From contig NZ_JHYI01000013.1 in NCBI RefSeq assembly GCF_000621445.1, positions 62,001-126,000 on the forward strand: a DNA stretch of 64,000 nucleotides, in the 5' to 3' direction. Below, piece after piece: positions 34,186 through 42,158 of the stretch; positions within the stretch are counted from its first letter, which is position 1; each line of letters begins with the position of its first letter. This DNA comes from Alkalihalobacillus bogoriensis ATCC BAA-922 (GTDB lineage: Bacteria > Bacillota > Bacilli > Bacillales > Bacillaceae_F). Below the pieces are notes generated by a model, which was not told where the DNA came from, did no database searches, and saw only the letters and a list, made by a program, of their open reading frames with translations. The position numbers and the translations under genes were made by a program.

Positions 34186-34581
34186 ATGGTCAGACGATTA
34201 TCTTTTCTTTTTTTCCTCCTATGTAGTGTTGCTTGTTCTCCCAATACTCTTAACGAAGAAGACTTTGTTTCGAAATTTGCCGCTGAAAATGAAGGTGAGT
34301 TAGCTCTTTATATTTTTTATAATAGTGATGAACTTGAAAATGAGATGTTTATAGATTTACTCATGGAAGATGTGAACACATCCCTTCCTTTTATTCATGA
34401 TATCCAAAACGAGCAACCTTATATCATTGACATCACAAAAGAAAAGGAACTTATTCCTCCCGTGCATAGACCAAAAGATTCTTTACCGACCGTTGTTCTT
34501 TTTAACCACGAAAAAGTCGTGTTAGAAACCGTGAGTATAGACGTATTTCATGCATATATGGATGTGAGGAAAAGCAATTAA
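34186..34581 (+). CDS. Small lipoprotein, unknown function
   Basis: 131 aa. Lipoprotein signal with lipobox SVAC (Cys17), then a soluble domain of about 110 residues with strands such as LALYIFYNSDE and LPTVVLFNHEKVVLE, which might be a thioredoxin-like fold without a CxxC pair. The start at MVRRLSF is set by AAAGGAGG seven bases upstream; an immediately preceding GTG is also possible. Not assigned to a family with confidence. Single gene. Confidence 0.7.
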   Translation: MVRRLSFLFFLLCSVACSPNTLNEEDFVSKFAAENEGELALYIFYNSDELENEMFIDLLMEDVNTSLPFIHDIQNEQPYIIDITKEKELIPPVHRPKDSLPTVVLFNHEKVVLETVSIDVFHAYMDVRKSN

Positions 34582-34639
34582 GATGGAATATTAGATTATT
34601 TGTTTACCAAACACTAGAAATGAAAAACCGGAGATAATA

Positions 34640-34684
34640 GCGAAATATATGTCCGTAATAATTGACACAAGACATATATTCCGC
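34640..34684. repeat. Two boxes of family 1 in tail-to-tail order
   Basis: GCGAAATATATGTCCG (34640-34655) and GACATATATTCCGC (34671-34684) are inverted to each other and to the four-box family, but reversed in order compared with the full elements. They form a stem of about 15 bp with a 16-base loop. The 114-bp gap between the lipoprotein and the PYG protein holds nothing else. Confidence 0.6.
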
Positions 34685-34695
34685 TCCATCCCTTT

Positions 34696-35076
34696 TTAAA
34701 AGACAAATGGTAATAACGATACTGCCGTTAGAGCCGCTAATGGTAATGCTAACCGGCGAAACGGTCTTGGACGATACCATCCGTACCCTGGGAAACCATA
34801 GCCTGGAAAACCATAAGGCGGGAAACCGTACGGTGGCATTCCGTATGGTGGTACACCATAGGCAGGAACACCACCAAACCTTGAATGATCATCATGTGAC
34901 CGGTATTGACCTCCGTGATGGCTTATATCGCCTTCGTCTGGAACCATTAAATAAACCATTTCATCATCGACATATTCAATAATTCCTTGATGTACTTGTT
35001 GATCATTTGTTTGAATAACAACGGGTTGGTTTACGTATTGCTGACATAGTGATTTCATATTATGCATTTGATGCAT
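34696..35076 (-). CDS. PYG-repeat protein, unknown function
   Basis: 126 aa in three parts. The N-terminal region (about 1-50) has VVIQTNDQQVHQGIIEYVDDE, which looks like a small beta-barrel of the LSm type. The centre (about 69-99) has seven near-repeats of PYG or PPYGF/PGYGF. The C-terminal hydrophobic stretch is LALPLAALTAVSLLPFVF. GGAGGAGG lies seven bases before the ATG. The Tyr/Gly/Pro repeat resembles spore-surface or cell-surface proteins, but no function can be given. Confidence 0.65.
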   Translation of the reverse strand: MHQMHNMKSLCQQYVNQPVVIQTNDQQVHQGIIEYVDDEMVYLMVPDEGDISHHGGQYRSHDDHSRFGGVPAYGVPPYGMPPYGFPPYGFPGYGFPGYGWYRPRPFRRLALPLAALTAVSLLPFVF

Positions 35077-35142
35077 AAGTGCACCTCCTCCACGATTTAC
35101 ACTCCCATCCTATTCGGACGATAGGCAAATGGTGCGTACGGA

Positions 35143-35187
35143 AATAAAAAGAGGAGATGACATAATGAAAGTCATCTCCGCTTTTTT
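35143..35187. terminator. Terminator of yidC2
   Basis: GGAGATGAC (35153-35161) pairs with GTCATCTCC (35171-35179), with T runs outside on both strands. Just after the yidC2 stop. Confidence 0.9.
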
Positions 35188-35189
35188 AC

Positions 35190-35942
35190 TTATGCATTTA
35201 CTTCAACTTGACGCTGTTTCCCGTATAGGAAATAGGTTTGAATAATCATAAAGATATTTCCGATAACCCAATATAATGTGAGAGCCGATGGCATAGCTAG
35301 TCCAGCAAATAAAATCATCGCGGGCATAATGTAAAGCATGATTCTCATATTTTCAGGTAACGTATGCATCGTCATCCGACTTTGTAGAAAAGTTGTTCCT
35401 GCAGCAATAATTGGTAACAAGTAGAAAGGGTCTGGTGCCCCTAAATCGAACCAAAGAAACGAATGTTTCGCAATTTCTTCTGTCCTCATAATCGCAAAGT
35501 AAAACGCCATTAAAATCGGCATTTGAATGAAAATCGGTAAACATCCTGCTAAAGGATTTACACCATGTTTTTGATACAACGACATCATTTCTTGCTGCAT
35601 CTTTTGTTGTTCTTCTGGTTTTTTCATGTCGTATTTTTGTCGTAACTCTTCCATTTCAGGTTTTAACGCTTGCATGGCCTTACTACTTTTATTTTGCTTT
35701 AACGTTAAAGGTAAGATCGCTAAACGTATAATAATCGTGACAAAAATAATCGATACACCATAATTGCCATCAAATAGCTGTGCTATAAAAATAATAAACC
35801 ATGATAATGGAAAGACAAAATAATGGTTCCATATCCCTGTTGATTCTGCAGTAATTGGTTCAGCGGTTACTCCACAACCTCCTAATAAAAAAATCATGAC
35901 AATGAGTAAACTAAAACCAATCCATTTTTGCTGTTGTCCCAC
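35190..35942 (-). CDS. yidC2: YidC2 (YqjG-like) membrane protein insertase
   Basis: Inserts and folds membrane proteins, alone or with Sec; YqjG/YidC2 is the second of the two Bacillus insertases. Lipoprotein-type signal with GGCG (Cys23), then five membrane helices. The conserved helix-1 Arg is in [17 protein letters not shown]; a cytoplasmic helical hairpin has [30 protein letters not shown] follows. 250 aa. The start is GTG with AAGGAGG seven bases upstream, and that site is buried in a hairpin (35948-35991) controlled by the upstream leader. Confidence 0.9.
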   Translation of the reverse strand: MGQQQKWIGFSLLIVMIFLLGGCGVTAEPITAESTGIWNHYFVFPLSWFIIFIAQLFDGNYGVSIIFVTIIIRLAILPLTLKQNKSSKAMQALKPEMEELRQKYDMKKPEEQQKMQQEMMSLYQKHGVNPLAGCLPIFIQMPILMAFYFAIMRTEEIAKHSFLWFDLGAPDPFYLLPIIAAGTTFLQSRMTMHTLPENMRIMLYIMPAMILFAGLAMPSALTLYWVIGNIFMIIQTYFLYGKQRQVEVNA

Positions 35943-35947
35943 TTTTT

Positions 35948-35991
35948 TTCCTCCTTGTGTGTTTGTTTTACATTAATAAACACAAGGGGAA
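35948..35991 (-). promoter_or_regulatory. Hairpin sequestering the yidC2 ribosome-binding site
   Basis: On the minus strand TTCCCCTTGTGT (35991-35980) pairs with ACACAAGGAGGAA (35960-35948): 12 base pairs with one bulged A. The right arm contains the whole Shine-Dalgarno sequence of yidC2. The left arm is made of the last codons of the upstream leader ORF, whose stop is in the loop. A ribosome stopped at the DEED codons (36005-35994) would cover the left arm and free the site. Confidence 0.8.
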
Positions 35992-36245
35992 CGGTCTTCT
36001 TCATCACTATGGCTTTTATCCGTAAGGGAAGGGATTTTTCGCTGGCAAAATGTTGTCCAACGGAAAGATAACCTAGGTTCTTGAACATGTAGGTCTTGTT
36101 TCACTTCATGATGTATCCATCGTTCATATTTATAACAATACGAATGATACATGACATTCCGTTGAAATATTGCGATAACATAAACAAATGACATTCCTAT
36201 AAATAGCCACATAATCGGAATATCAAGCGTTAATTCTGTTAACAA
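35973..36245 (-). CDS. mifM: MifM-like stalling leader peptide of yidC2
   Basis: 90-residue reading frame directly upstream of yidC2. It has an N-terminal membrane segment (about 10-27, IPIMWLFIGMSFVYVIAIF), a basic/aromatic middle, and a C-terminal region with RLSFRW (58-63) and DEED at 81-84, six codons before the stop. B. subtilis MifM has the same plan: an N-terminal helix inserted by YidC, an R/W-containing arrest region, and an acidic DEED stall site that opens the yidC2 site when insertion fails. The exact spacing between W and DEED differs (18 here). The TTG start follows GGGAGGGG. Called MifM-like by architecture and position, not by full sequence match. Confidence 0.75.
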   Translation of the reverse strand: MLTELTLDIPIMWLFIGMSFVYVIAIFQRNVMYHSYCYKYERWIHHEVKQDLHVQEPRLSFRWTTFCQRKIPSLTDKSHSDEEDRSPCVY

Positions 36246-36402
36246 TCCATCCCCTCCCTTCCTTAGTATGATTTGAAGTTTACCATATAAAATAGGGTTA
36301 GTCTATTTTTCAGATCATGATTTTTTTCTTGCTTCTCTCGTGTATTCAACTTACAATATGAATAGTCATTCATTTTTTATAACAAAACGGGGGAGATATA
36401 AA

Positions 36403-36585
36403 ATGAAGCAATATTTTTTAACTGCGTATGATCCATCCGGAGAGACATTATTAGAGGAAACATTCGAAGCGGCATCAGATGAAGAGGCAAAAGCAAAAGG
36501 TGAAAAACGATTAGAAGAAGAAAACTTAAGTTCTCGCACTCATCGTCTTACTTGCGCTGGAAAGTTACTGTTGTTTCATCGTTAA
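36403..36585 (+). CDS. yhzD: YhzD-like small protein
   Basis: 60 aa, soluble: MKQYFLTAYDPSGETLLEE, then ASDEEAKAKGEKRLEEENL, then THRLTCAGKLLLFHR. The order YFLT-DxSGETLL and the C-terminal AGKLxLFHR are the pattern of the YhzD family of Bacillus. Function unknown. The start at MKQYFL has GGGGGAGA upstream; the upstream in-frame extension has none. Confidence 0.8.
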   Translation: MKQYFLTAYDPSGETLLEETFEAASDEEAKAKGEKRLEEENLSSRTHRLTCAGKLLLFHR

Positions 36586-36626
36586 TGGAAATACGAAGAT
36601 TTTCGACTAATGTAACGACACACTTT

Positions 36627-36807
36627 GCGGTCAGAGAAGCCGTTATTTGTGAACATGATACAGGTTTCCGTTTTTTAGCGGCCACAGGAGCTCTTATTTG
36701 CGCAAAAGCCACTCTATTCCTAGCGAGATATTATGATTAACTGCTCCTGTGTCCACCAACTTTCCAAAACGCTAGCAATGTTCACAGATAACGGTTTTCA
36801 TGACCGC
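36627..36807. repeat. Long imperfect inverted repeat
   Basis: 36627-36656 and 36778-36807 are inverted copies at about 25 of 30 positions. Further in, 36675-36696 (TTAGCGGCCACAGGAGCTCT) and 36738-36759 (TGCTCCTGTGTCCACCAA region) also match in inverted order. The whole 181-bp unit would fold into a long interrupted hairpin. No convincing gene is in it. It may be a foldback element or a structured RNA. Confidence 0.6.
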
Positions 36808-36827
36808 TTCATTACCATAAACAACAT

Positions 36828-36985
36828 AAAGAAAAACGCGGGAGCGTCTTTTCGTTTCAAGCGAAGTGCGGAGCCCTGCCCGCTTTTGACAGTGAACCCC
36901 AAGTGCTCTTCTTGGGGTGAAACGCGCAGGTGCGCAGCCTTCGAAGCTTCGCTTCTATACCATATTTTTTAAACTTTCCTATCTT
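36828..36985 (+). repeat. Hairpin-rich intergenic repeat, family 2, copy B
   Basis: Longer version of the family. It starts AAAGAAAAACGCGGGAGCG and has the core TTTCAAGCGAAGTGCGGAGC. Then comes an extra inner part of about 50 bp, with CCCCAAGTGCTCTTCTTGGGG as a hairpin, and then GCAGCCTTCGAAGCTTCGCT and the T-rich end. It fills the gap between the convergent yhzD and yhaX genes together with the inverted repeat before it. Confidence 0.75.
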
Positions 36986-36986
36986 T

Positions 36987-37020
36987 AAAAAAAAGATGAT
37001 GCAATCGCACCATCTTTTTT
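36987..37020. terminator. Terminator of yhaX
   Basis: AAAAAAGATG and CATCTTTTTT close an interrupted stem with inner TGC/GCA pairs just after the yhaX stop; A/T runs on both sides permit use in both directions. Confidence 0.75.
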
Positions 37021-37023
37021 ACA

Positions 37024-37866
37024 TTATATATTGACTTTTAATTGTTTACGGAACACTTCTTTTACCATATAGGCTACACCATGCATGTTATTCGATCGTG
37101 TAATCCAATCAGCCGCATCTTTCACTTGTTGTGGCGCATTTCCCATCGCTACTCCAAGACCTGCTTGAGTGATCATATCAATGTCGTTCACTCCTGCACC
37201 AATGACAACCGTTTCTTCTAATGAAATTCCTAAATGATGCCCTAACACTTGAATCCCTCGTGTTTTTGAAATTCCAAATGAAACAATATCAAGGCGACCG
37301 TCCTGTGTCATTGTCACTTCAATGCCAGGGACTTCTTTTTTCAATTCTTCAAGAGCAGAAATCGCTTCTGTTTTCTCAAAAAATTGCGCTTGAATTTTCG
37401 GTGGTGCAACAGGATTTTCGGATAAATAGTTGCAAATAGAATCCACAAATGTTACTGGATAATAAAGTGGGTCTTGAATACCGATCGTCATTTTGGCAAT
37501 CAACTGTCCTTTTTGACGGACTTTATTTCCAATCGAAAAATTCTCGTGTAACAATCTCACATGACATTTGTAGTTTTCCAAAATCTCAGCAATATGAAAT
37601 GTTTTGTCTTCATGTAATTTTTTCGTAAAAAGTGGCTCCTCTACATCAGAAGCAATAAATGCGCCATCATGAGTAACTAAGAAATTGTCTACTTTAAGCG
37701 CCTTGGCCACTTTTGCTGCAGCTGGAAATGGACGCTCAGTCGCTAATGTTACATAGACCCCTTTGTCTTTCACATACTCAATCGCATCTTTTGTCTGTCG
37801 ACTAAGACGCGAATTCGATCGTAATAGGGTTCCATCAATAGATAATGCTAACATACGATAAGTCAC
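37024..37866 (-). CDS. yhaX: YhaX, Cof-type HAD protein lacking the nucleophile Asp
   Basis: HAD-superfamily protein, type IIB cap, 280 aa. Motif I reads ALSIDGTLLRS: the second Asp is present but the first, the phosphorylated nucleophile of DxD, is Ser. Motif II-like TLATERP, motif III Lys, and motif IV GAGVNDIDMITQAGLGVAMGNA are kept. B. subtilis YhaX also lacks the first Asp (Asn, as I recall), and it is sporulation-linked. The start is GTG with AAAGGGGG upstream. Downstream of yheA on the same strand, 114 bases apart. Likely a non-phosphatase or an altered enzyme. Confidence 0.85.
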   Translation of the reverse strand: MTYRMLALSIDGTLLRSNSRLSRQTKDAIEYVKDKGVYVTLATERPFPAAAKVAKALKVDNFLVTHDGAFIASDVEEPLFTKKLHEDKTFHIAEILENYKCHVRLLHENFSIGNKVRQKGQLIAKMTIGIQDPLYYPVTFVDSICNYLSENPVAPPKIQAQFFEKTEAISALEELKKEVPGIEVTMTQDGRLDIVSFGISKTRGIQVLGHHLGISLEETVVIGAGVNDIDMITQAGLGVAMGNAPQQVKDAADWITRSNNMHGVAYMVKEVFRKQLKVNI

Positions 37867-37980
37867 AATGATCCCCCTTTTCATAGTCATACGTAATCAA
37901 CAACAAGCCAACCACGTGATTGTTTTATAGTTAAGACTATGAAGAAGGGGATGCAATTAGAACAGTAAGTATAATTTGTC

Positions 37981-38328
37981 TTATTCTGGTTTTCCGTATA
38001 AATCTTCTAATGGCTCTGTAATAATTCGGCTTACATCACCAACAATCACACTTAACTTTTGTTCAGCTTCCATTAATTGAGAAATTAATTCATGTTGCTG
38101 TACAAGCTCAAACTGCTGTTGTGCTTGAATCGCTTCTTCTTCTGTAATTTGAATACCTTGCATTTGCTTTTGTTGAAGCTCCATTTGTAAATTACGGAAG
38201 TTTTCTAACATACGGTTTGATACTTCATCTTGTTTCACTTGGTCATAAAGAGCTTTTAACTGTTGAAATTCCTCGCTGTCACGAAGTGTATTTCCTAAAT
38301 CACGTGCTTTGTCATATAAATTCGCCAT
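37981..38328 (-). CDS. yheA: YheA, YlbF/YmcA family helical protein
   Basis: 115 aa, nearly all helical, with NLYDKARDLGNTLRDSEEF, QLKALYDQVKQDE, and LVQQHELISQLMEAEQKLSVIVGDV, the YheA/YmcA/YlbF fold. YmcA and YlbF act with YaaT in mRNA maturation and Spo0A activation; the role of YheA is not known. AAGGAGG precedes the ATG. 71 bases after yheB. Confidence 0.93.
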   Translation of the reverse strand: MANLYDKARDLGNTLRDSEEFQQLKALYDQVKQDEVSNRMLENFRNLQMELQQKQMQGIQITEEEAIQAQQQFELVQQHELISQLMEAEQKLSVIVGDVSRIITEPLEDLYGKPE

Positions 38329-38399
38329 CGAAAGGCCTCCTTAAAATTAGTCTTCCCGACTATACCATGTTATCGATTGAATTTCACGCTATATGACCA

Positions 38400-39536
38400 T
38401 TAACTTAAAAAAAGAACAATAATTCCTTGAACAATTCCAATAAGCCCACCTAATAAAGCTCCTAAGTACGTAATCATTTTAAATTCTCTTTTTGAAATCG
38501 ACAACACTAGCTCTTCTAGCCTTGCAACAGCAAACGTTTCTACTTGTGTTTTCACTACATCTTCTAAATGTAGTTTTTTCAGTAACATTTCAATTCGGTC
38601 TGTTATCAGTTTAGCAAAAACTAGAACTGCTTTCGGAATCATCTGAACGATTGTATCCTCATATGCAGGGGCCCACTCTTTCACTGGTTTATTGAGCCAG
38701 TTATACACAGGGATGTTTGTGACCAGTATATTTTGAACGATTGGTACTATATCATCGTCCGTTATAAACTCGTAAAAAGAATTCATTTTCTTTGCTTTTA
38801 ACTTCGACCATTCTCTTCCTAACAACGTCACAATTAAATCTCTTGCCCCTTTGTCTTGCAGAAATTTTATAATTTCAGGTTGAACTTTATCAACGAGACG
38901 GTCTTGTCCTAAAAACATCGAAATCATATTCCCTAATGTTCCTTTACCAACAAGAAACCGATCGATCATGATACTCAGTCGTTCTTTGCCCTCTTGACTT
39001 TGAAAATACTCTGCTCCTTTTTGTGTAATCATATCTGCGATTACAGGGAGTTTCTCTTCTATTTTTTCTTGCCATCGTACTGGTAACACTTCCGAAAGCT
39101 CTTTATCAGAAAGCTGTTCTTTTAATTCCGTCCATTTTTCAGTTAGCATACGCTCTGTCTTTGACTCAGCTAAATTCCGTAATTCATCCACTCCTAAATA
39201 ATCTGATGCAAATTGTTCAAGAGTTCCATCAGCATGTAATAACCGTTTTATTTCTTCTTCTGCCCAAGCTGTCATTTCTGTTCGAAACATTGAATCCGTT
39301 AGTTTTTTCTGAATCCCCTCTGCTGTCAATAGATGGGTAACGACCATTTTCCCTAACTGTTCTGCTAACTCACCACGTCGCTTTGGAATTAATCCTGGTG
39401 TAAAAGGAACCCGAAACCGTCCTATATAAATCGGGCGGTAAGGACGAAAAAGCATCTTTATTGCTAACGAGTTCGTAACCCCCCCGATCACAGCACCAAT
39501 TGTCATCATCATGATTAATAGTAGAAACGTATTCAT
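38400..39536 (-). CDS. yheB: YheB, DUF445 family membrane protein
   Basis: 378 aa (377 in B. subtilis). N-terminal helix with GAVIGGVTNSLAIKMLFRPY and RVPFTPGLIPKRRGELAEQLG, the DUF445 signature, a long helical middle region, and a C-terminal helix LGALLGGLIGIVQGIIVLFL. Both ends probably anchor it in the membrane. Function unknown. GAGGAGG precedes the ATG. Divergent from the yheC/D cluster. Confidence 0.93.
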   Translation of the reverse strand: MNTFLLLIMMMTIGAVIGGVTNSLAIKMLFRPYRPIYIGRFRVPFTPGLIPKRRGELAEQLGKMVVTHLLTAEGIQKKLTDSMFRTEMTAWAEEEIKRLLHADGTLEQFASDYLGVDELRNLAESKTERMLTEKWTELKEQLSDKELSEVLPVRWQEKIEEKLPVIADMITQKGAEYFQSQEGKERLSIMIDRFLVGKGTLGNMISMFLGQDRLVDKVQPEIIKFLQDKGARDLIVTLLGREWSKLKAKKMNSFYEFITDDDIVPIVQNILVTNIPVYNWLNKPVKEWAPAYEDTIVQMIPKAVLVFAKLITDRIEMLLKKLHLEDVVKTQVETFAVARLEELVLSISKREFKMITYLGALLGGLIGIVQGIIVLFLS

Positions 39537-39702
39537 AAAAAGGCCTCCTCAAACTGCCATTCACATATTGAAACTGATTCACATAGTATGCTCTATCAGC
39601 ACTTGCCTAATTTAACAAGTACGTGATTATTCTAAACAACTTTACCTCATTTGAAAAGAAAAAGACGAAATTACAGTTTGCAGAAGAAACGGGGAAGCAA
39701 AA

Positions 39703-41103
39703 ATGACTCGAATTCAACTCATAACGTGTCATATGAATGATGAGCTTTCGAACAATCAAGTTCTTCTTTCTGCTGAGCTAATGAAGCATTGGGATATTCC
39801 GTATTATCAGACGCTCACATTAGTTTGTGGGATGAACGAAGTCGAAGTCGATTGTGTACCTCATACTTTTGAAGAGGAAGATTTAAAATTAGAGGCTTCT
39901 TCGTGCTTATTTGAAGAAATCGGGATGCCTAACCATTGTCGAATACGAATATCTTATCATGCGAAAGAACAAGTCATGTTATTAGGCCCCGTAATGGCTG
40001 TTTTAGTGCAACCATCATTAAATGAAGAAAACCCATTTGGTAACATGACTCAGTTTTGCGAAGAAATGGCTCAATTTGCAGAAAAAAATCATTTTCTATT
40101 TTACGTATTTCATGTTCAACAACCAAATGAAAAACAACTTCAAACTGGTTTTTTGTATGAATGTGGGGAATGGTCATCTCATTCACTTCCAATACCGGAT
40201 GTCGTCTATAATCGCATCGGTTCAAGGAGCAAGGAGCGCAGCGAGGACACCCAAAACTCGTTCCAGTTTTTTACAGATAATCAAATTCCTTATTTTAATA
40301 CGAGATTTCTTTCCAAATGGGAAAGCCATGAATTATTACTACCATTTGAAGAGATTCAGCCTTTCTTACCTGACACAAGGCGATTTTCCATCCAAGAGCT
40401 AGAAGAAATGTTACTTACGTATCCAGTCGTCTTTGTAAAACCCATTCATGGTAGTCAAGGAAAAGGCATTTATAAAATTAGTAAAGAAGGTGAAGTCTTT
40501 TCCGTCACATATTCATCCAAAAATGAAAAACGAGAGTTTCAAACGATGCTACAGTTATTTGTTTGGATTCAAAAAAAAATCAAAAAACGTCCTTATCTAA
40601 TTCAGCAAGGCATTCAGTTTGTATCGATTGGCGGGAACGCTGTTGATTTCAGAGTACTATGTATTCAAAATTTAGAAAACATCTGGAAGTCGATTTCCAC
40701 TGTTGGCAGAGTATCTACTGACCAAAGATTTGTCGCCAATGTTTCACAAGGTGCTGAGATGATGCCTGTTCATCGCTTGCTCAAGCAGCTTTTTCCTGGA
40801 GAGGAAGTGAGTCATATAAAAAAATTAATGGATGAACTGGCTACAGAATGTGCTCATTATTTAAGTGAAGAAGCCGAGGGCTTGTTTGGAGAATTCGGGA
40901 TTGATATTGGTCTAGATAAAAATCAATTTCCATGGATAATTGAAATCAATACAAAACCTTCAAAACAATACGTAACTGAGCAAGAAGAAGCAACAATCCG
41001 CCCTTCAGCAAAGTCCATTGTACGCTTTGCCTATTCTTTATCTTCTTTTCCGAAGCTTCGTAAAACAAAAGTGAGTGAGACGAAAGGTGAAGGGGAAGAA
41101 TGA
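39703..41103 (+). CDS. YheC/YheD family ATP-grasp protein 1
   Basis: 466 aa. N-terminal YheC/D domain (about 85-210) with VMLLGPVMAVLVQPSL and VVYNRIGSRSKERSE. C-terminal ATP-grasp fold (about 225-440): FVKPIHGSQGKGIYKI, YLIQQGIQF, VDFRVLC, FVANVSQGAEMMP, and the metal site GEFGIDIGLDKNQFPWIIEINTKP. Family members are spore-coat-associated in Bacillus and presumably make a carboxylate-amine bond on an unknown substrate. First of four related genes; its stop overlaps the next start (ATGA). Confidence 0.88.
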   Translation: MTRIQLITCHMNDELSNNQVLLSAELMKHWDIPYYQTLTLVCGMNEVEVDCVPHTFEEEDLKLEASSCLFEEIGMPNHCRIRISYHAKEQVMLLGPVMAVLVQPSLNEENPFGNMTQFCEEMAQFAEKNHFLFYVFHVQQPNEKQLQTGFLYECGEWSSHSLPIPDVVYNRIGSRSKERSEDTQNSFQFFTDNQIPYFNTRFLSKWESHELLLPFEEIQPFLPDTRRFSIQELEEMLLTYPVVFVKPIHGSQGKGIYKISKEGEVFSVTYSSKNEKREFQTMLQLFVWIQKKIKKRPYLIQQGIQFVSIGGNAVDFRVLCIQNLENIWKSISTVGRVSTDQRFVANVSQGAEMMPVHRLLKQLFPGEEVSHIKKLMDELATECAHYLSEEAEGLFGEFGIDIGLDKNQFPWIIEINTKPSKQYVTEQEEATIRPSAKSIVRFAYSLSSFPKLRKTKVSETKGEGEE

Positions 41104-42152
41104 TTCATTTAGGCATTCTACTCACACATTTAAAGCAAGAAGAAGAACTCGTTTTATCGATAGCAAAAAAAGCTGCTGATTATGACATTCATGTCTTTCG
41201 GTTCTCACCATTTCATATGGTAGAAGAGAATCAAATCTATGGAGAACAGTGGATAAATAACTGCTGGGTCAAAGTAAAAATTAATCGTTTAGATTTTATC
41301 TATGACCGATGCTTTTATCCAACGCAAACGTTTTATGAAAAATATGCAACACGGGTGTTATCGTTTAAAAAAAAGGTTCCTTTTATTGGGTATGGGTTAC
41401 CTAATAAGTGGGTCGTTTATAAAGCCTTACAAAAAAATGCTTCTATCATCCCATATCTGCCTTCCACTTATCTCGTTGAAGATTGGGACATTATGAAAAA
41501 CACCATAACTAAAGAGCGTTCTGTTATTATCAAACCAATTGCAGGGGCACAAGGAAAAGGGATTATCATCCTTACAAAAAAAGACGACCGATACTTCTTG
41601 AAAACAACCGAACAGCCATCCTCCCTTCAAACGATGAGTGAAGAAGAAGGAAGGAAGCTTTGTCTTGATTTGAAAAACCAGTTTATTTTCCAACCATTAT
41701 TACCTTTAATTAGAAATGGTTCACCATTGGATTTACGAATCTACTTACACAAAAATAAAGACGGTCAATGGGTTGAAGCAGCCAAAGCGTTTCGTAAAGG
41801 TGTACAAAATCATTTTGTTGCGAATCTTTCTCAAGGGGCAACCATCGTTCCCTTTCAAAATATGAAAACGATGTGGTCAAAAGAAAACTGGCAACACCTC
41901 AATGCGGCTCTTGCAAATATAATCAAGACGGTTCCATTGCAATTAGAATCCTATTTTCTCCCTCTGTTTGACCTTGGAATTGATGTTGGAATCGATCATA
42001 ACGGAAAAGCTTGGATTCTAGAAGTAAATTCAAAACCAGGTCGAAAAATATTATTTCGTGATTTAGAAAGAAAAGAGAGCTATATTTCTACTCTCTTATC
42101 CTATATTCAGTATTTATCTCATTCGAATGAATTTGTTCAACATAAGGAGTGA
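41100..42152 (+). CDS. YheC/YheD family ATP-grasp protein 2 (short)
   Basis: 350 aa, the shortest of the four. It begins directly with MIHLGILLTHLKQEEEL and lacks the first roughly 90 residues of its neighbours. ATP-grasp parts: IIKPIAGAQGKGIIIL, FIFQPLLPL, LDLRIYLHKNKDGQWVEAAK, FVANLSQGATIVP, LGIDVGIDHNGKAWILEVNSKPG. Length and N-terminus resemble B. subtilis YheC (363 aa). AGGGGAAG precedes the ATG, which overlaps the previous stop. Confidence 0.85.
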   Translation: MIHLGILLTHLKQEEELVLSIAKKAADYDIHVFRFSPFHMVEENQIYGEQWINNCWVKVKINRLDFIYDRCFYPTQTFYEKYATRVLSFKKKVPFIGYGLPNKWVVYKALQKNASIIPYLPSTYLVEDWDIMKNTITKERSVIIKPIAGAQGKGIIILTKKDDRYFLKTTEQPSSLQTMSEEEGRKLCLDLKNQFIFQPLLPLIRNGSPLDLRIYLHKNKDGQWVEAAKAFRKGVQNHFVANLSQGATIVPFQNMKTMWSKENWQHLNAALANIIKTVPLQLESYFLPLFDLGIDVGIDHNGKAWILEVNSKPGRKILFRDLERKESYISTLLSYIQYLSHSNEFVQHKE

Positions 42153-42158
42153 AGCGTA

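Noticed and set aside
36552-36972. Two overlapping plus-strand ORFs between yhzD and yhaX
   Set aside because: They lie in inverted-repeat and family-2 repeat sequence, with no ribosome-binding sites.
40220-40260. Repeat-like GCAAGGAGCGCAGCGAGG inside ATP-grasp gene 1
   Set aside because: The frame continues and the encoded residues align with the same loop in the paralogs, so it is coding, not an insertion of family 2.
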